A DNA stretch of 64,000 bases from Marinobacter fuscus (GCF_003007675.1 NZ_PXNP01000110.1:62001-126000), one strand, 5' to 3'. Positions 1-10,041 are shown, numbered from the stretch's first letter. The notes: generated by a model not told the origin, from the sequence alone. Translations and numbers: made by a program.

Positions 1-527
1 ATCTTCAGCACCCAGTCCACCACAGAGTCGGACGGGTTCAGCATGGCAAACTTGGATTTGGCCTCGGAACCGCCGCCTTTTGCCGCCACGTGAACTTCCA
101 CGGTATTACCCGGCACCATCTTGTAATGAATAATGGCGGGTGTGTTGTCCTTGGTGTTCTGGCGCTTACCGTCCGGGTCGGCCAGTACCGAGGCCCGCAG
201 CACGTTGTCTGCATGGGTGTAGGCCCGGCGCACACCTTCGTTGATCACGTCGTCCAGCGGCTGATCGCATTCGAACTTCACATCCATCCCGATGTTCACG
301 AATACCGTAACAATGCCGGTGTCCTGACAGATCGGCCGGTGCCCCTGGGCACACATGCGCGAGTTGATCAAAATCTGCGCCATGGCGTCTTTGGCCGCCT
401 GGGACTCTTCCCGCTGATAGGCCTGGTAAACAGCCTGAATAAAATCCTTCGGGTGGTAGTAGGAAATAAACTGCAGCGCATCGGCTACGCTTTCGATCAG
501 GTCTTCCTGGCGGATTACGGTGGTCAT
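1..527 (-). CDS. fumA: Class I fumarate hydratase, N-terminal part (runs off window)
   Basis: The 175 visible residues match the N-terminus of the oxygen-labile, [4Fe-4S]-dependent class I fumarases, which interconvert fumarate and malate in the TCA cycle. Recognisable blocks are the opening MTTVIRQEDLIESVADALQF, the ICQDTG segment (Cys67, in the position of an Fe-S ligand) and GGGSEAKSKF near residue 155. The full family protein is about 500 aa, so roughly two thirds, including the C-terminal beta domain, lies beyond base 1. The ATG at 527 gives the expected N-terminus. It has no co-directional neighbour immediately upstream, so it is probably transcribed alone from the 528-1006 gap. Family assignment is secure; the exact symbol (fumA versus fumB) is a naming choice. 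Confidence 0.93.
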   Translation of the reverse strand, partial: MTTVIRQEDLIESVADALQFISYYHPKDFIQAVYQAYQREESQAAKDAMAQILINSRMCAQGHRPICQDTGIVTVFVNIGMDVKFECDQPLDDVINEGVRRAYTHADNVLRASVLADPDGKRQNTKDNTPAIIHYKMVPGNTVEVHVAAKGGGSEAKSKFAMLNPSDSVVDWVLK

Positions 528-1006
528 TATCGCCTCATCAGGTTTCTGATTATGGGGTGTGGTGTTCATTCAAGGGGCGCTAGTTTACCAGAAAATCCGC
601 GCTACGAGAGATGCGACAAAAGGCACCGACCTTCGGGGTCGCACCTTGCTGCCACACGTCAACCGGCAGGACGCCAGACGTATAGAGTGCCTCACCACAG
701 CCAACAGCCGGGGCTCAATGCTCGACAAATGCTTCTTCTACAACTATTTTACAGGCACACGGGCTTGTGCAGCCTGCCAGCTGTTCCAGCCTTGCGAGGG
801 GTATAACAGAAAGACAGAATCACACTTTTGGCTGATCAACACTGGCCAGTCTGTCGCTATAGTCAGATTTATGGAAATTGGCTTTCCGTGCTGGCTACAA
901 TTTCAGACAACCAATAATTCAGACCAGGCAATTTGCGGAAGCCGGCGCCTGACCGGTTCCGCCAGCGCCGGATATAACGACACAACAACAGGAAAAGGTT
1001 CCACCC
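528..1006. other. Intergenic region between divergent fumarase and lipase genes
   Basis: This 479-bp gap separates two divergently transcribed genes and must hold both promoters. I see no well-spaced -35/-10 pair, no inverted repeat that stands out and no convincing small gene. The open frames that cross it lack a family signature and overlap the flanking genes. A purine-rich ribosome site (AGGAAAAGG) lies just upstream of the ATG at 1007. Confidence 0.5.
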
Positions 1007-3904
1007 ATGTTCAAGAAAACTCTGATAAGTCTTGCCGTGGCTTCTTCCCTTGGGTTGACGGGCTGTTTTGACAGTGGGTCGACCGGGGCCAATGCGAATC
1101 CGGATTATCCGATTACCGACACCACCGTTGATCGCTCCATTGTGCGCCCGATTTATAACCCGAACCCCATCTCGCAAAACGCCGAGTTCCCCATTAACTC
1201 GGACCTGCTTCTGTTGCTGGGTGCCACCCAGGGCCCGAACTACGACTTTACCGGCCTGAGTAGTGGCACAACTCCTGCCGACGATGCCGTAAACCGGCTG
1301 TCGGGCTTTTCTACCTCCGGTGCCTTCACTATCAAATTTGATGGTGAACTGAACCCGCAATCTGTGGCTGCCAACGCAACGGTTTTCCTGCTGCCGCTGA
1401 ACGTGAAAGACCAGGTTGAAGGCGCGCCCGGTGCACTGCCTAATACCAACCCGACGAACATCAATGCCGCCAGCCCGTTCGATCTGGCTACCTTCAGCCA
1501 GCTGAAGTTCCGCGCAGACGTTGAGAGCGTAGACAGCGGCTCGAACAACGCAATCCGCGTGGTGCCTCTGGAGCCTCTGCCTGAAGGTCGCAAGTATCTG
1601 GTGGTGATCACCAACGACGTGGTTGGCGCCAATGGTAAGCCGATTGCCCGCTCCACCGATGATTTGGCGCTGGCTAACGGCGTTCTGGCAAACCCGGCTC
1701 TGGCGAGCGTACAAGGATTGCTGCAAACCTCCAATGCCCTTGCCAACGGCGCTCTGGCACAGCTGATTCCGGAAAAAACCCCGCAATCCGCACTGGCCTA
1801 TACCTTCACCACCAACCGCGATACCAACGTGCTGAAAGCACTGATGGCGCCGCCAGCCTTTGGTACAGATCTGGGCCAGAAGATTGGCTTTACAGCCGCA
1901 CTCAAAGCGGTTCGGGACAACTACCCGACACTCAACTTCTCTCAGCTCTCAGCCAAGCTGGCCGAGCTTAGTGCACTGGCCGCTGGCCTGGGCACCACGG
2001 TTGACCCGGCTGATCTCAGCGCCCAGGAACTGAAAGCCATCACCGCTCTTGGCCAGACCCAGGCACTGATCAAACCCGACGCCATTGAAGCGGCCATCGG
2101 CAATGCGGTAAGAACCGGCGCCATCCACCTGCCGTCACCCCGGCCAAACATCGTTCTGTCTACCAAGAGTGCCTCTGAGCTGGCAACCATCCAAACGCTG
2201 GATCTGGAAACCAACCCCATTGCCCAGGCTGCAACGCAGGTGAAAGTGTCGCAGGGCGCCATTACCCTGCCCTACTTCCAGCACCTGCCGGGTGAGGGTG
2301 GCCGTGGCCTGGTAGACGGTTACTGGACCGGCAATACCACCATGGAAGCCAGCATCAACAAGAGCCTCACCGGCACCGATTCCCAGGAAGTGTTCAAACT
2401 GCTGCGGGATCTCGATGGTCAGCTGAACGTGAATGGCTATATGCCCTTCCCGCAACAGCAAGGCTTCGTAACGGTTCCGACCACCATCTACTTCCCGGAT
2501 CCGGCAAATAAACCTGCCGCCTGCGGCGCTTCCACCGCTCCGGTCGGCGCAACCATTTTCCAGCACGGCATCACCACAGACCGCAGTGCCGCGATGCTGC
2601 CGTCGATCCTGCTGGCAAACCAGGCCTGTCAGGCGGTGGTTACCATCGACCTGCCCCTGCACGGGCTGGGCGGCAATGAAGACGCACCCGGTGCGGTCGG
2701 GCAGATTCCCGGGCTGTCTCCGCTGGATGCCAGCGCCCTTGGTGCCAGAATCGATGGCACCATCAACGCTCTGCAGCCCGCCGCCAATGGCGGTGATGCC
2801 AACGCAGCGGCTCTGATCAGCCAGCTGACCCTGATGAAGAACGCCAGCTACACCGGGGAACGCCACTTTAACTACACCGCAGACGCCGCACTCAACCCTG
2901 TGGCCGCCGAGGCACTCACCGATGTGTCTTCCGGCAGCCTGTTCATCAACCCGCTGAACATGATGGGCAGCACCGACAACCTGCGCCAGGCAGTGGTGGA
3001 TCTGGTGAACGTAACCGCCACCCTGCAGACCATGGACATCAACGGCGACCTGGCCCCGGATCTTGCGGGCCTGCCGGTACACTTCGTGGGCAACTCCCTA
3101 GGCGGTATTGTTGGCAGCACCTACGCTGCTCTGAACAATGACCCGGTGCTGAATGCCACGCTTGATGGCACGTTGAAGTCCGTAAACCCGGCACTGGGCT
3201 ACCCGACACTGCAGTCGGTTACCCTGCACAACGCCGGTGCCCAGGTTACGCGCCTGATCGAAAACTCGCCGTCGTTCTCAACACCGGTGTTGGGCGGCCT
3301 TGCAGCCAATGGTGTTACCCAGGGCACGGCAGCGTTCGAGAGCTTCTTCTACGTGTTCCAGTCTGTGGTGGACAGTGGCGACCCGGTGTCCTTTGCGAAA
3401 TCGCTCGGCGCCAACACCAGCAACATTCTGCTGACGGAAGTCGTTGGCGATAGTGTTGTCCCCAACCAGGCGAACGTGAACACCCTGGGCCAGGCCTTCT
3501 CGGCACCGCTGGCGGGCACCGAGCCCCTGGCAGCGCTGATCGACCTGGGCGTTGCCGGTGCCTCTACCACCCTTGCCGACGGTAACGGTGTGGGCGTAAT
3601 GGACACCAGCTCGCCAAACTCTGCCTCAACACCTCTGATCAGCTTCTTCGACGGTTCAGACCCATGCAATGGCGCCAACCACGGCACCATCGTCTCTCCG
3701 CGCCAGAAGCAAGGCACCTGTAACTCGACAGCCGCCTTTATCTCCATGGTCGGCCAAACCGTCGGAGCCATCCGTGGTGCGGGCATCCCGGGCACCGATA
3801 ACGGCACGCCGGTAGCAGGCGCTACCCTGGGAGCCCTGATTCAGGCCTCTTTGGGCAGCAGCCCGACGCTGGATGTAGCGTTGTCTGATCCGGACGCCGA
3901 GTAA
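1007..3904 (+). CDS. VolA/Pla-1-like outer-membrane lipoprotein (phospho)lipase
   Basis: This 965-aa lipoprotein probably hydrolyses (lyso)phospholipids or other esters at the cell surface. The N-terminus is a signal peptide with lipobox LTGC (lipid Cys20). The next residue is Phe rather than Asp, consistent with outer-membrane sorting. The C-terminal half is an alpha/beta hydrolase: QHGITTDR near residue 520, DLPLHG around 550, and the nucleophile elbow GNSLGG with Ser697. The long N-terminal half resembles the bacterial virulence-factor lipase N-domain of the Vibrio VolA and Aeromonas Pla-1 family, and total length fits that family. VolA lets Vibrio use exogenous lysophosphatidylcholine fatty acids; a similar role here is inference. 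The gene is monocistronic and faces a penicillin-acylase-like lipoprotein gene across a shared terminator. Catalytic Asp and His cannot be assigned by eye. Confidence 0.85.
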   Translation: MFKKTLISLAVASSLGLTGCFDSGSTGANANPDYPITDTTVDRSIVRPIYNPNPISQNAEFPINSDLLLLLGATQGPNYDFTGLSSGTTPADDAVNRLSGFSTSGAFTIKFDGELNPQSVAANATVFLLPLNVKDQVEGAPGALPNTNPTNINAASPFDLATFSQLKFRADVESVDSGSNNAIRVVPLEPLPEGRKYLVVITNDVVGANGKPIARSTDDLALANGVLANPALASVQGLLQTSNALANGALAQLIPEKTPQSALAYTFTTNRDTNVLKALMAPPAFGTDLGQKIGFTAALKAVRDNYPTLNFSQLSAKLAELSALAAGLGTTVDPADLSAQELKAITALGQTQALIKPDAIEAAIGNAVRTGAIHLPSPRPNIVLSTKSASELATIQTLDLETNPIAQAATQVKVSQGAITLPYFQHLPGEGGRGLVDGYWTGNTTMEASINKSLTGTDSQEVFKLLRDLDGQLNVNGYMPFPQQQGFVTVPTTIYFPDPANKPAACGASTAPVGATIFQHGITTDRSAAMLPSILLANQACQAVVTIDLPLHGLGGNEDAPGAVGQIPGLSPLDASALGARIDGTINALQPAANGGDANAAALISQLTLMKNASYTGERHFNYTADAALNPVAAEALTDVSSGSLFINPLNMMGSTDNLRQAVVDLVNVTATLQTMDINGDLAPDLAGLPVHFVGNSLGGIVGSTYAALNNDPVLNATLDGTLKSVNPALGYPTLQSVTLHNAGAQVTRLIENSPSFSTPVLGGLAANGVTQGTAAFESFFYVFQSVVDSGDPVSFAKSLGANTSNILLTEVVGDSVVPNQANVNTLGQAFSAPLAGTEPLAALIDLGVAGASTTLADGNGVGVMDTSSPNSASTPLISFFDGSDPCNGANHGTIVSPRQKQGTCNSTAAFISMVGQTVGAIRGAGIPGTDNGTPVAGATLGALIQASLGSSPTLDVALSDPDAE

Positions 3905-3937
3905 CCTGCCCCCCGGCACACCCTGCCGGGAATATTA

Positions 3938-3972
3938 AAAAAGCCCCTGTCTTCCGACAGGGGCTTTTTTGT
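3938..3972. terminator. Bidirectional intrinsic terminator
   Basis: A GC-rich stem (AGCCCCTGTC paired with GACAGGGGCT, loop TTCC) is flanked by A-runs on the left and T-runs on the right. It can therefore end transcription both of the + strand lipase gene and of the - strand acylase gene that converge here. Confidence 0.92.
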
Positions 3973-3997
3973 TTACGGGCTTAATGCAGCCAGGGCA

Positions 3998-6643
3998 TCA
4001 CAGCCCGGCTTTCACCACCACTTCACCGCCTACCGGCAGCAGATTCTGCTGAATATCCTGCTCGGTAAACCACAACTGCCGATACTGCTTGTCGCTGTAG
4101 TTTTGGCTCTGATCCAGGAAGAAGTCAGACTTGCTGTCTGACGACTGGCTATAGCTCACCAGGCCGTAGGCCTCTGGGCCGTTGTCGGTGAACTCCAGGC
4201 CAAAGTGCCAGCTGGTTCCACGGGCGATCAGCCAGCCGTTGGTTCCTGGTACCGTTCCATCCGACAAACCGCCGGTATTGGGCACAACCTTGGGCGCAAT
4301 GCGCGGGAATCGGGTGTCCTCGGCATAGACATCCGTCTTCACTCCGATGGCGTTAAAGGCACCATCCACCGTGCCATCTCCCCCATGCCAGGGAATGCCC
4401 GGGCTCTGGAAAACCGGAGTTCCGTTCGGTGGCACATCACCGGATGGGCGAATGTACTGAACACTGCCAAGTGTTGCGTCCACCGGGATAGACTGGGCGT
4501 CAAGCGCCTTCACGCCTTTGGCCAGGGCAATCAGCATGGCATCTGCCGATGTGCCTCGCCCTTCAGTGGAGGGGCCCGCTGGCGTATTGACTGGGTCATC
4601 GGGATTGAACGCGATGGTCAGGTCTGACTCAAAGCTGTCCGCATAGTTGGCAATGAAGACTCTGAATACGTGAGCACCCACACTATCAAGGTTATAAACG
4701 CCGTCCCAGTTGGCCAGAACACCACAGGCCGCACTCAGGTTCTTGCCTTCAACCGGGGTTGAACCGATCAAATCACACCGCTGGCGCAACTCCGGCAGAA
4801 ATTCTTCGGCGTACCAAGCGCGGTTGTTCCAGATCACCCGGATCAGATCCTGTGCGCTGAACTTGCCGTCCTGCCCGGCTGGCGGCATCACACCCGGCAT
4901 ACCGGGGGCCATGGGGTTTTGCAGCATTTTGATACCCAGCCGGGTGCGCGGGTTAATCTGGCTGTTCTCATCACCGTACATGGGCGAGTAGCCGGTCAGG
5001 AACTCCGCCGGGTTGGCAGACCAGTAGCTGCTGTTGGAATTCTGAACCCAGTCTGAACGCACCAGCTTGGGCTTCTGCTCGTAGGTGGTCAGGCCACCGC
5101 ACTCGCCTTCTACCCAGTCGTCGAAGCCTTTGGAACCATCAAGCAGGGTAACGCCATTATCAAACAACTGGGCGTATGCCGGGCTTACCGAGCGCTTGAA
5201 ATTGATCAGAGCAATGCTCTTTTCCGACAGGTTTGGTGCCGAACTGCTGTCGATATAGAAGGCATTGCCCTGCGCGTCGGCATAGGTGGAGTTAACCCAG
5301 AGTGTGGTACCGCAGTTGCGGAAGACATCCTGGAACTCCTCCAGACTGGTGGCCCGGCTCATGCCCAGCCAGGTGTCCAGCAGGTTGCCGGTGTTGGCAT
5401 TGGCGTCGCGGTAGGTATAGGCCGTTCCGGCCTGCCCCCATTTAGGCAGCCCGCCGCCGGTGATGGCGTTTGCCGACAGCATGGGACCATACTCGGAAAA
5501 ATAGAAGGTACGCTCGACGACCATCGGATTGGGAGCACCGGTGGCGACCTCAATCTGATAGGTTTCCGTGGTGATTGGCTTTTCCTCTCCATCCTTGATG
5601 TAGGTGAGGTTATCACCGTCTTTGAGCGTTAACTCATAGAGAGTAAAGCGGCGGCTGGTGGATACCGTATGCGACCAGGCCAGATGCTCGTTAAAGCTGA
5701 TCAACGGCAGCGCCGTGCCCAGGAGCCCCGCGCCATTCACGTTCAGGTAACCCGGTACCGTAATGTGGGCCTGGTAGAGGCGTCGATGCCCGGTATAGGG
5801 AAAATGCGGGTTCGCCAGCAGAGCACCCCGCCCCTGGGCCGACAGGTCTTTTCCGATGCCCCAGGCATTACTGGCAAGGCCGGTATCCTGAAAGTTGGTG
5901 CGGGCAGATGCCAGTGCACGGGCATGGGTGGGTACACTTTGCAGTTCCGGCGCGTCGGCCTGGGCCATCACCGGTGCAGGCTGAGCAGCCACAGGATCTT
6001 CTCCCGGAATCGCCAGGAAGACTGCGCCGGTGGCAAACAGGTTACCGCTGGCATACTGGCCAACAATGCGATAGTGCGCCAGCAGATCAACCGGAGATAT
6101 GTCCCGCACCCAGGGCTGATTCCGGCACTCTGCCGGATAGTCGGCCGGATCGGTATCCGCCAGATAGGTGTTATAACCGGTGGTAAAGCCGTCTACCAGG
6201 GCCTTGCTTTCATCGCTCAGTGCGCCGTACTCACGCTCGGCACCACTGAGTATCTGCTGCGCTTTGTAGCTGAAGTCGTTGATAATATTGATGCTGTCCG
6301 GGCCCGGGCCGAAAAATTTCGCCCGTTCGCTGCGGGCCTTAATAACCGCCTCGGCCAGCAAACAAAGATTATCCTGCGCCTGGGCATAGCCATGCCCGAA
6401 AGCCGCAGACGCAAGATTGTCTGCTGTGATGTGTGGCACACCGCCTGTGGTTCGACGAATCGTCGCTTCCAGCTGGCCGTTCTTGGGAAACAGCGTGGTG
6501 TCCAGCTCCGTGCTGCCGGTATCGGAGCTGTCATTGTCGTTGTCGTTACACCCCGTCAACACCGTACCGCCAGCCACTATCAGAGCCATCCCCAATACGC
6601 GCCCGGAGGTACGCCAGAGGTTTGGCTTTATCCTGATTTTCAT
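3998..6643 (-). CDS. Penicillin-acylase-family (Ntn hydrolase) lipoprotein
   Basis: An 881-aa N-terminal-nucleophile hydrolase of the penicillin/AHL-acylase family, which cleaves amide bonds in acylated amines. Family members include penicillin G acylase, aculeacin A acylase and the quorum-quenching acylases PvdQ and QuiP. The precursor would be cut autocatalytically before Ser258 in GLASNAWGIG, making an alpha chain of roughly 220 residues and a long beta chain; an alpha-chain block precedes it (VPHITADN, GHGYAQAQDNL). A lipobox LTGC (Cys32) indicates membrane anchoring, which is unusual because many relatives are soluble periplasmic enzymes. The sequence between the two chains is rich in Ala/Pro, as expected of a linker peptide. 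A ribosome site (AGGAAAAC) precedes the ATG at 6643. Substrate cannot be told from sequence. Confidence 0.88.
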   Translation of the reverse strand: MKIRIKPNLWRTSGRVLGMALIVAGGTVLTGCNDNDNDSSDTGSTELDTTLFPKNGQLEATIRRTTGGVPHITADNLASAAFGHGYAQAQDNLCLLAEAVIKARSERAKFFGPGPDSINIINDFSYKAQQILSGAEREYGALSDESKALVDGFTTGYNTYLADTDPADYPAECRNQPWVRDISPVDLLAHYRIVGQYASGNLFATGAVFLAIPGEDPVAAQPAPVMAQADAPELQSVPTHARALASARTNFQDTGLASNAWGIGKDLSAQGRGALLANPHFPYTGHRRLYQAHITVPGYLNVNGAGLLGTALPLISFNEHLAWSHTVSTSRRFTLYELTLKDGDNLTYIKDGEEKPITTETYQIEVATGAPNPMVVERTFYFSEYGPMLSANAITGGGLPKWGQAGTAYTYRDANANTGNLLDTWLGMSRATSLEEFQDVFRNCGTTLWVNSTYADAQGNAFYIDSSSAPNLSEKSIALINFKRSVSPAYAQLFDNGVTLLDGSKGFDDWVEGECGGLTTYEQKPKLVRSDWVQNSNSSYWSANPAEFLTGYSPMYGDENSQINPRTRLGIKMLQNPMAPGMPGVMPPAGQDGKFSAQDLIRVIWNNRAWYAEEFLPELRQRCDLIGSTPVEGKNLSAACGVLANWDGVYNLDSVGAHVFRVFIANYADSFESDLTIAFNPDDPVNTPAGPSTEGRGTSADAMLIALAKGVKALDAQSIPVDATLGSVQYIRPSGDVPPNGTPVFQSPGIPWHGGDGTVDGAFNAIGVKTDVYAEDTRFPRIAPKVVPNTGGLSDGTVPGTNGWLIARGTSWHFGLEFTDNGPEAYGLVSYSQSSDSKSDFFLDQSQNYSDKQYRQLWFTEQDIQQNLLPVGGEVVVKAGL

Positions 6644-6849
6644 AGTGTTTTCCTTGTCATTATTAGTTAGAGGTTCACCCGGGAGGTGACACCTTTAAGC
6701 TAGCAGACTCACTATGAAAATTCAGAAAAACTGAACAGAGTTTCAGGTTCTGGAGGGTCGGTGAGGCACCCGGAAACAACACGGATAGCTACGCGGATAA
6801 CTACGCGCACGCTGTTGCAATGACCGGGCAAACAACCCGGCCACCCGGT

Positions 6850-7731
6850 TTAACTGCCGTTGCCAACGTGCTGCAGGTTACGGATCAGCCTGCCCATGGT
6901 GCGGGCGATTTCACCGGCCTGCTCTCGATTACCGGCCAGCTGGAACAGCCGGGAGCCGTCCCGCGGGTCGTACACCCAGCACGTTGCCACAACGGCCTCA
7001 CAATCCCAGCGTAGTTGGGGGTTCACACCAAACACCGCCAGCGATTCGGTGGTGCGAACCGTGGTTCCGTCAATGTTATGGCTGATGTTCTGGATACGCA
7101 GCTCCCGGTTGTCTACAGATACCCGGTATTGCATATCCGCCGGTTTATCGAGCCGGACAACCGTTTTGTCCCGGCGCCAGCCGCTGGTATCAAGCAACGC
7201 ATTGAGATGTATTACCAGAGCATCGCGGTCGGTGTCTGCCAGGTACAAGCGGCGCAAGGTCGCCACATCGTTACCACCGGCAGGCTCGATCATGGCCACC
7301 GGCTCCTCCGCGGCTGTGGCGCCCTCGGTCAGGGCGCGGACTTTGGCCCGGCTGGTTTTTTCGATGTCAGTGATCAGTTTCAGGCTTTGCTGATAATGGG
7401 CACCCTCGGCACCCACCCGGGTAATGTACTGCTCAAAGGCTGCCCGCGCCTCATTCAGGTGGCTGGCCTGCAACATGGCGCGCCCGCGATAGTAAAAATA
7501 GTCGGCAGGCTTCTCACCCTCCATGGCGTGAAGCCGGTTCAGATAGTCGCCGGCCTCGCTCCAGTTGCCGGCCACCACGGCTTCTTCGGTCGCGAGCATC
7601 AGCCTGCGGACTTCATGTTCAGGGGCCAGCGCATGGGCTGCGCCCGCCTGAGCCAGCAGAGCAGATGCCAGCAAGGTGCCAGCCGCAGCGGAACGTGCCC
7701 GGGCACTGGCGTGTTTGATTGATAACAACAT
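6850..7731 (-). CDS. Secreted protein of unknown function with TPR-like N-terminal half
   Basis: A 293-aa protein that I do not recognise as a named family. The chosen ATG (7731) has AGGAG seven bases upstream and gives a clean signal peptide ending near ALLAQAGAAHA. A longer frame starting at 7833 would run inside rmuC and is rejected. Residues about 35-120 are helical with TPR-like spacing (NWSEAGDYLNRL, YYRGRAMLQASHLNEARAAFEQYI). The C-terminal half is beta-rich (RVSVDNRELRIQNISHN, RWDCEAVVATCWVYDPRD) and holds two cysteines that could form a disulfide. The gene begins 4 bp after the rmuC stop, so the two are co-transcribed. Periplasmic location is inferred from the signal peptide. Confidence 0.75.
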   Translation of the reverse strand: MLLSIKHASARARSAAAGTLLASALLAQAGAAHALAPEHEVRRLMLATEEAVVAGNWSEAGDYLNRLHAMEGEKPADYFYYRGRAMLQASHLNEARAAFEQYITRVGAEGAHYQQSLKLITDIEKTSRAKVRALTEGATAAEEPVAMIEPAGGNDVATLRRLYLADTDRDALVIHLNALLDTSGWRRDKTVVRLDKPADMQYRVSVDNRELRIQNISHNIDGTTVRTTESLAVFGVNPQLRWDCEAVVATCWVYDPRDGSRLFQLAGNREQAGEIARTMGRLIRNLQHVGNGS

Positions 7732-7735
7732 ACTG

Positions 7736-9376
7736 CTACTCCTGTTGATCGTCCGCACCGGCCGTTTCCCGGGGTGTCGGCGGCTGGCTCTGCTGCCCGG
7801 AGAGTTCCGGAATATCGTCTTCCTGGTCATCAACCTCTGCCTGATCCAGAATCGACCTGGGCAACTCCTTTTTCACCCGAACCCCCAGCTCCACAAACCG
7901 GTTGGCCTGAGACACCAGATTACCACGACCTCGGGTGAGCGTGTTCATTGCGGTATCGTAAGTCCCCTGAGCGGTATGGAGCTGACTGCCCAGGCGCTCC
8001 ATAGCTTCAACAAACACGCGCAACTTGTCGTACACGGCTCCCGCCCGGTCGGCAATGCGGCGGGCATTCTGGCTCTGGCGCTCGTATCGCCAGATGTTCT
8101 CTATAGTTCGCAGCGTGGCCAGCAGCGTAGTGGGAGTAACCACAATAATCTTGCGCTCGAAGGCTTCGGCGAACAGGCTTTCATCCTGCTGGAATGCTGC
8201 CACAAATGCGGGCTCAATGGGCATGAACAAGAGCACAAAATCCGGTGAGTGCAAACCGTTCAGCTGGCTGTAGTCTTTTTCACTGAGCGTACGGATGTGC
8301 GCGCGCACCGCTTCCACGTGCTGTTTCAAGGCCTCGGCCCGTTCCGTTTCCTGCTCCGCCGTAACCCACTGCTGGTACGCCACCAGCGACACTTTGGAAT
8401 CCACCACCAGGTTGCGCTGATCCGGCAGGTGCACAATCACATCCGGGCGCAACAACTGGTTGTCACTGTCCCGGTAGCTGCCCTGGGTTTCATACTCCAC
8501 GCCTTTGCGCAAACCCGAGCGCTCCAACACCCGCTCCAGAATCAGCTCGCCCCAATTGCCCTGGATTTTTTTATCGCCTTTCAGGGCCCGGGTCAGATTA
8601 GCGGCTTCTTCGGTGATCTGTTTGTTCAGTTCCTGCAGCGATTTGATCTCACTGCGCAGCGCCTGCCTATCCCGGGTTTCGGTGGTGTAAACGTCTTCCA
8701 CCCGCTTGCGGAAGTCCTGCAACTGGTCACGGAAGGGGTTCAGCAGGGTGTCCAGATTGGTGCGGGTTTGCTGGCTGAAATGCTCGTTCTTCTGGTCAAA
8801 AATGCGGTTTGCCAGGTTCTCAAATTCCTGTTTCAGGGCTTCCCGGTTCTTTTCCAGTAACTCCAGCTTTTCCGACGCTGAACGCCGCTCCTTATCAAGC
8901 GTTACCTGCTGCTCTCGCAGGCTGACATTGGCCCGGCCTAGCTCCTCTGCCAGGCTCTCGGCGCGCTGTCGGTGCTGCTCCCGCTCCCGGCTCAGGGCAT
9001 TGGCCTGCTCCCGGCGGGCCTCCAGTTCCGCGTCCAGAGCGGCTATGCGGCTTTCAAGGCTGGCCGATTTCTGCCGCCAGACTTCTGCGTTGCGCTCCGA
9101 CGCCTCAGCCCGAGTCGCCTGGTCTGCCAGCGCCTGCCGGTGTTGGTTGTTCTCCTGCTGCAACAGCGCCTGCTGATGTTCGCTGTCTTTCAGTGCCAGC
9201 GTCAATTCCGCCAGGTCTGCTTCCGCCACGGCTAGCCGGGCGCCCATCGTCCGATTGCGCCACCAAAACATGGCCATACCCAAAGCCAGAATTGCCGCAA
9301 CGGCCATCAAGCCCAAGAACCAGCCAGCCAAGTTATCGGGGCTGTCAGCCATCGCTTCTACCAACCCTGCAATCAC
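7736..9376 (-). CDS. rmuC: DNA recombination protein RmuC
   Basis: A 546-aa RmuC-family protein. E. coli RmuC limits inversions at short inverted repeats and is predicted to have a PD-(D/E)xK-like nuclease core. Layout: one N-terminal membrane segment (about 18-40), a long coiled coil (45-200), then the RmuC domain, with the typical blocks IQGNWGELILERVLERSGL, LRPDVIVHLPDQRNLVVDSKVSL and FVLLFMPIEPAFVAAF. The GTG at 9376 has GGGAGAG at good spacing; an ATG eight codons downstream is the alternative. The C-terminal tail is acidic and proline-rich. It lies first in a two-gene unit with the downstream secreted protein. Confidence 0.93.
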   Translation of the reverse strand: MIAGLVEAMADSPDNLAGWFLGLMAVAAILALGMAMFWWRNRTMGARLAVAEADLAELTLALKDSEHQQALLQQENNQHRQALADQATRAEASERNAEVWRQKSASLESRIAALDAELEARREQANALSREREQHRQRAESLAEELGRANVSLREQQVTLDKERRSASEKLELLEKNREALKQEFENLANRIFDQKNEHFSQQTRTNLDTLLNPFRDQLQDFRKRVEDVYTTETRDRQALRSEIKSLQELNKQITEEAANLTRALKGDKKIQGNWGELILERVLERSGLRKGVEYETQGSYRDSDNQLLRPDVIVHLPDQRNLVVDSKVSLVAYQQWVTAEQETERAEALKQHVEAVRAHIRTLSEKDYSQLNGLHSPDFVLLFMPIEPAFVAAFQQDESLFAEAFERKIIVVTPTTLLATLRTIENIWRYERQSQNARRIADRAGAVYDKLRVFVEAMERLGSQLHTAQGTYDTAMNTLTRGRGNLVSQANRFVELGVRVKKELPRSILDQAEVDDQEDDIPELSGQQSQPPTPRETAGADDQQE

Positions 9377-9660
9377 CCACGCTCTCCCTGTTTTCTGTTA
9401 CCACCTGCGAAAACAACCAAGGTACGCCCTCTCTCTGCCGTGCACCGTTTACCGGACAGTCTACCCTATCCGCCCGGCCGTTTTCCTGTGGCTTCAAACC
9501 CGATAGACAAACCACGTATCGACTGTTTGGCATTTATCAACATTGGCCAGAACCGGGTATGGACGACAACCGTAAATTCATCTAAAACGAAAAACAGGCC
9601 ATTGCAAATCCTTTGTCTGCAGCGGCCCGGATAGATCGGCCCTAACCGTCAGGCAAATGC

Positions 9661-10041
9661 ATGTTAAAAGAACTCTGGAAAAAAATCGGATCGGAATTGT
9701 GGGAGTCCGACAGCGGGCGCGCCGACATTCCTTCAGCGCCTGCGGGACCATGGGCCAGTGCCGATATCCGGGTTGTTCCGCAGATCACCCACACCGGTGA
9801 ATTTCATCTCGAGCGCCTGGCCGGGCTGCTTCGCAGCCGCTACGGCAAGGCTTTTGCCGTGCCGGACGACGTCGCCGTGAATGATCGCGCCCTGATTGAG
9901 CTTATCGGTTTTGCCGCCCGGATTCAGGATCAGGATGTACAGCGGGAACTGCTGTTGTTCTACCTCAACTGCTCGCCGGTTATTCAGGAATACCTCAAGG
10001 CCAAAACACCCCTTGGCCAGGGCCCCTTCTTTGGCGGCTAA
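9661..10041 (+). CDS. Small conserved-looking protein of unknown function
   Basis: A 126-aa cytosolic protein with no signal peptide or membrane segment. It starts with a charged helix, then a Pro/Ala-rich spacer, then a compact helical part (residues about 45-115), and ends in a flexible GQGPFFGG tail. I see no catalytic motif. Coding is supported by third-position G/C bias and by a clean frame bounded by non-coding sequence. The 284 bp upstream (9377-9660) hold no other gene and probably its promoter. The following operon starts 130 bp downstream, so linkage to it is not shown. Confidence 0.65.
   Translation: MLKELWKKIGSELWESDSGRADIPSAPAGPWASADIRVVPQITHTGEFHLERLAGLLRSRYGKAFAVPDDVAVNDRALIELIGFAARIQDQDVQRELLLFYLNCSPVIQEYLKAKTPLGQGPFFGG

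Noticed and set aside
559..1071. A 170-codon + strand open frame upstream of the lipase gene
   Set aside because: It runs out of frame into the lipase signal peptide, has no motif and no ribosome site.
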